The notes under the pieces: generated by a model
What the model was told of the DNA's origin: nothing
Database searches by the model: none
What the model saw: only the letters and a program-made list of their open reading frames with translations
Made by a program: the position numbers and the translations under genes
From: Nitrososphaerales archaeon
GTDB lineage: Archaea > Thermoproteota > Nitrososphaeria > Nitrososphaerales > Gagatemarchaeaceae
DNA: 7,323 nucleotides
Direction of reading: 5' to 3'
Assembly: GCA_030040055.1 (NCBI GenBank)
Contig: JASHUK010000180.1
Location: 1-7,323, forward strand
Shown here: piece by piece, positions 5,953 through 7,323 of the stretch
Layout: every line of letters starts with the position of its first letter
Numbering within the stretch: position 1 is the first letter of the stretch

Positions 5953-6993
5953 CTACCGAGTCGCGTGCCTCTCGCCAGAGAGGAAGCAGTAGGGATCCTC
6001 TTCGGCATCAGGGAGCGCGATTGTATCGGAGTCATGATAGAACGTCAGGAGGTCGTCGACCCCCGGGTTGCCAGAGAGCAGTTCGGCCAGACGGTCGAGG
6101 TCTTTCAGCTCACTCTGTGACAAGTCGTCGTAACTCCTCTCCTTGATGAAGCTCAATGAGCGAGCGGACTCTCCCTGCCCGGCGACATCGTGGTTGAGCA
6201 GGCTGAAAAAGTCCGAGAGCATCTGAGACCTGATGTGAGACCTCCCGTCCTGCGGCTCCTCGGCATACCGGTCGGAATCGAAGTCAGCCGTGGTCCTCAT
6301 CTCCTTCCAGGCATCAGACGCACCGATGAAGTACTTCGAAGGAAGAGCGAAGGGGACTGTGATGCCGCTATGGGCCTTCAGGAAGACCTTGTCGGCGTCC
6401 AGCAAGGTCCAACTTCCTGTTCTTTCGCTGAAGCATTCGCATATCCAGTGCTCTATGCGGTGTCTGATGGCGAATTGCTTCGCGGTGAGCTCTCTCACCT
6501 CGCGCTCCCAGCCTCGACTGTCTTCCCTGAGCCTCTTCAGGTCCACCCCTCTGGCCGCGAGGGCATTCAGCCAGAACCTTGTAGTCAATGGCAGATTATT
6601 CTCGACGTTCCTGAAGTAACCCACGCGAACTCTGACCTTGAAGCTGCGGTGACGCAGGAATCCTGCCAACAGGTGTGACTCGAGGATGCAGGCGCCAATC
6701 ACCCTGTACTTTGGAGGCCGTCGGCCGGTCAGATTATGCGGAGGAGCTCGCTGGAGCTCTGCGAGAACACGCTGCAGGTCGGGAGGCCAAACCCTGGTCA
6801 TCTCCGCGCGTTGCTCGTACTTGATCCCGAAATGCCCGAGCAGGTTGTGGTGGATGACTTGCTGACTGGCAGCGGCGCACACCTCCTCGACCGTGTCAGG
6901 CAGTTCATCCAGCATGTACGAGAGGTCCTTAGGATCGGTGAACCTGCTCGGCGAGTTGTAACTCAGGGCGTTCTCGCTTGGGTTCAGTCTCAC
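5953..6993 (-). CDS. Transglutaminase-like cysteine-peptidase-fold protein
   Basis: A 346-residue soluble protein. The middle region fits the transglutaminase-like superfamily. YRVIGACILESHLLAGFLRH (96-115) is the helix with the nucleophile Cys102, followed by the strand FKVRVRVGYF. IEHWICECF (180-188) supplies His182. GSWTLLDAD (193-201) supplies Asp199. The following part, VPFALPSKYFIGASDAWKEM and then MLSDFFSLLNHD, resembles the region after the core in a transglutaminase-like group I associate mainly with soil bacteria, where it reads FLVAGKAWQ and later RDLAALNK. The normal CRDFA after the Cys is here CILES. No signal peptide or membrane segment is seen, so a cytoplasmic protein is likely; the substrate is unknown. 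The last 70 or so residues are acidic and unassigned. GTG 6993 is used because a TATA-like ATATAT lies about 26 bp upstream, which implies a leaderless mRNA. It ends 8 bp from the convergent DUF21 gene. Confidence 0.72.
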   Translation of the reverse strand: MRLNPSENALSYNSPSRFTDPKDLSYMLDELPDTVEEVCAAASQQVIHHNLLGHFGIKYEQRAEMTRVWPPDLQRVLAELQRAPPHNLTGRRPPKYRVIGACILESHLLAGFLRHRSFKVRVRVGYFRNVENNLPLTTRFWLNALAARGVDLKRLREDSRGWEREVRELTAKQFAIRHRIEHWICECFSERTGSWTLLDADKVFLKAHSGITVPFALPSKYFIGASDAWKEMRTTADFDSDRYAEEPQDGRSHIRSQMLSDFFSLLNHDVAGQGESARSLSFIKERSYDDLSQSELKDLDRLAELLSGNPGVDDLLTFYHDSDTIALPDAEEDPYCFLSGERHATR

Positions 6994-7016
6994 GGGCTGG
7001 GACGGGCCTATCCACG

Positions 7017-7022
7017 ATATAT
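7017..7022 (-). promoter_or_regulatory. TATA box of the transglutaminase-like gene
   Basis: ATATAT (in the context CACATATATCG on the minus strand) is centred about 26 bp before GTG 6993, the distance at which archaeal transcription starts. Transcription would begin at or within a base or two of the start codon, giving a leaderless mRNA. No Shine-Dalgarno sequence precedes this GTG, which is consistent. Confidence 0.5.
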
Positions 7023-7028
7023 GTGAAC

Positions 7029-7044
7029 GAGTCCGCCACGACTC
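7029..7044. promoter_or_regulatory. Inverted repeat GAGTC-N6-GACTC upstream of the transglutaminase-like promoter
   Basis: GAGTC (7029-7033) and GACTC (7040-7044) are exact reverse complements separated by six bases. The pair sits just upstream of the TATA box, about 36-51 bp before the predicted start site, where archaeal activators often bind. Five-base arms are weak evidence, so this is a possible regulator site only. Confidence 0.2.
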
Positions 7045-7185
7045 CGAGCAGTGCGGGGGGTGGGAATTTATGGGTTCACGTTCAAATCGCAGAGTGCTAT
7101 GGGATAGAAAGACAATAGAGCGGGACCAAGTTCTTAGAAGGATTAGGCGGAGGTGTGTAAAGGGAGTAGTGTTAGGAATAGGAAC

Positions 7186-7305
7186 TCACTTCAGGTAACG
7201 CCATGGACAAATGCGATTCTTAGCGCGCGCGACCTGGCTGTAGGGCGAGGCGGTTTGACAGCTGCGCCAGTTTTCCCACAGAATCGGGATGACCTCGCGC
7301 CGCAT
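7186..7305 (-). CDS. Possible 39-residue small protein of unknown function
   Basis: An open frame of 39 codons plus TGA. It starts at ATG 7305 with a strong Shine-Dalgarno AAAGGAG (7319-7313) and an ideal 7-nt spacer, the best in the window. The product begins MRREVIPILWENWRSCQTA and ends RICPWRYLK. It is basic (seven Arg, two Lys against two Glu), carries three Trp and two Cys (16 and 33), and has no membrane segment. I do not recognise a family. Codons are GC-rich like those of the neighbours (CGG, CGC, GAG, GTC, ATC, CTG), which mildly favours real coding. It might be a true small protein, a degraded N-terminus of a larger gene, or chance. Its promoter would lie outside the window. It reads in the same direction as the transglutaminase-like gene but is separated from it by about 190 bp. 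Confidence 0.45.
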   Translation of the reverse strand: MRREVIPILWENWRSCQTASPYSQVARAKNRICPWRYLK

Positions 7306-7312
7306 GCAATTA

Positions 7313-7319
7313 CTCCTTT
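7313..7319 (-). promoter_or_regulatory. Strong Shine-Dalgarno sequence of the 39-codon ORF
   Basis: AAAGGAG followed by a 7-nt spacer (TAATTGC) and ATG 7305. This is the main evidence that the small ORF is translated and the reason for choosing its start. A Shine-Dalgarno this good contrasts with the nearly leaderless starts predicted for ychF and the transglutaminase-like gene. Confidence 0.5.
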
Positions 7320-7323
7320 CCAA

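Larger units (their letters stand above)
6994..7185. other. Non-coding interval before the transglutaminase-like gene
   Basis: About 190 bp between the transglutaminase-like start and the end of the small ORF, with frequent stop codons in all frames. Apart from the promoter and the GAGTC/GACTC dyad listed separately, it holds an AT-rich patch GAATTTATGG (7064-7073). This could act as a TATA box on either strand: rightward to a start near 7095, leftward to one near 7042. From about 7095 to 7185 the plus strand is purine-rich and poorer in GC than the flanking genes. A TTCAAAT at 7081-7087 resembles a tRNA T-loop, but its flanks do not pair and no acceptor or anticodon arm is visible. I see no convincing RNA gene, though a small RNA cannot be excluded. 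Confidence 0.5.

Noticed and set aside
6190..6678. A 162-codon plus-strand open frame opposite the transglutaminase-like gene
   Set aside because: The minus-strand frame carries clear Cys/His/Asp transglutaminase-like motifs over the same bases; the plus-strand product has none.
7070..7100. tRNA T-arm-like TTCAAAT
   Set aside because: The bases on either side do not form a 5-bp stem, and no acceptor, D or anticodon arm can be drawn around it on either strand.
7110..7124. AGACAAT followed by a purine run, resembling the right half of the pyrH palindrome
   Set aside because: Only a 7-base half-site matches, with no facing half-site nearby, so it cannot be called a second operator.
1..7323. 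CRISPR array, insertion sequence, rRNA or defence island
   Set aside because: No spaced direct repeats, terminal inverted repeats with a transposase, rRNA-like sequence or known defence protein was found. The gene content is largely housekeeping.

Overview
The window comes from an archaeal chromosome of moderate-to-high GC content. The clearest evidence is a complete class-1 archaeal/eukaryotic release factor aRF1 with NIKS, YxCxxxF, GGQ and two CxxC pairs. An archaeal-type Obg-like/YchF GTPase with a TGS domain, an archaeal-type UMP kinase and a PriL-like primase subunit agree with this, as do BRE/TATA-type promoters placed just upstream of start codons. The primase C-terminus resembles the PriX family known from Sulfolobales, so a Thermoproteota (TACK) lineage such as a Nitrososphaeria- or Bathyarchaeia-like organism is plausible. 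That placement is inference only.

Left two thirds, minus strand, read from right to left: prf1 (2894-4144), a winged-helix protein with two predicted membrane helices (2350-2844), the YchF-like GTPase (1082-2299), the primase subunit (102-1079), and the first 25 codons of an aldo/keto reductase (1-76) cut by the window edge. The GTPase and primase genes are only 2 bp apart and probably share a transcript. A good BRE/TATA pair sits in the 50-bp gap in front of the GTPase, so a promoter resets there even though all these genes run the same way.

Centre: prf1 and the UMP kinase gene pyrH diverge from a 131-bp gap. This gap holds a self-complementary TATA box (TTTATAAA), an 8+3+8 perfect palindrome between that box and the pyrH start codon, and a smaller 5+1+5 palindrome on the prf1 side. 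pyrH is followed after 28 bp, with a good ribosome binding site, by a DUF21/CNNM-type membrane protein with a CBS pair (4970-5944). The two probably form an operon.

Right: a transglutaminase-like protein with an apparent Cys-His-Asp triad (5953-6993, minus strand) ends 8 bp from the end of the DUF21 gene and appears to be leaderless. Beyond it lies about 190 bp of non-coding DNA, then a possible 39-codon small gene (7186-7305, minus strand) with a near-ideal Shine-Dalgarno sequence and no recognisable family.

The content is mostly housekeeping: translation termination and ribosome-associated GTPase, replication priming, and pyrimidine nucleotide synthesis. No CRISPR array, tRNA, rRNA, insertion sequence or defence system is visible. 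The most interesting items are the Fe-S-less PriL/PriX-like primase subunit, the palindrome-bearing divergent promoter, the altered ion-site motif in the DUF21 protein and the small right-edge ORF.
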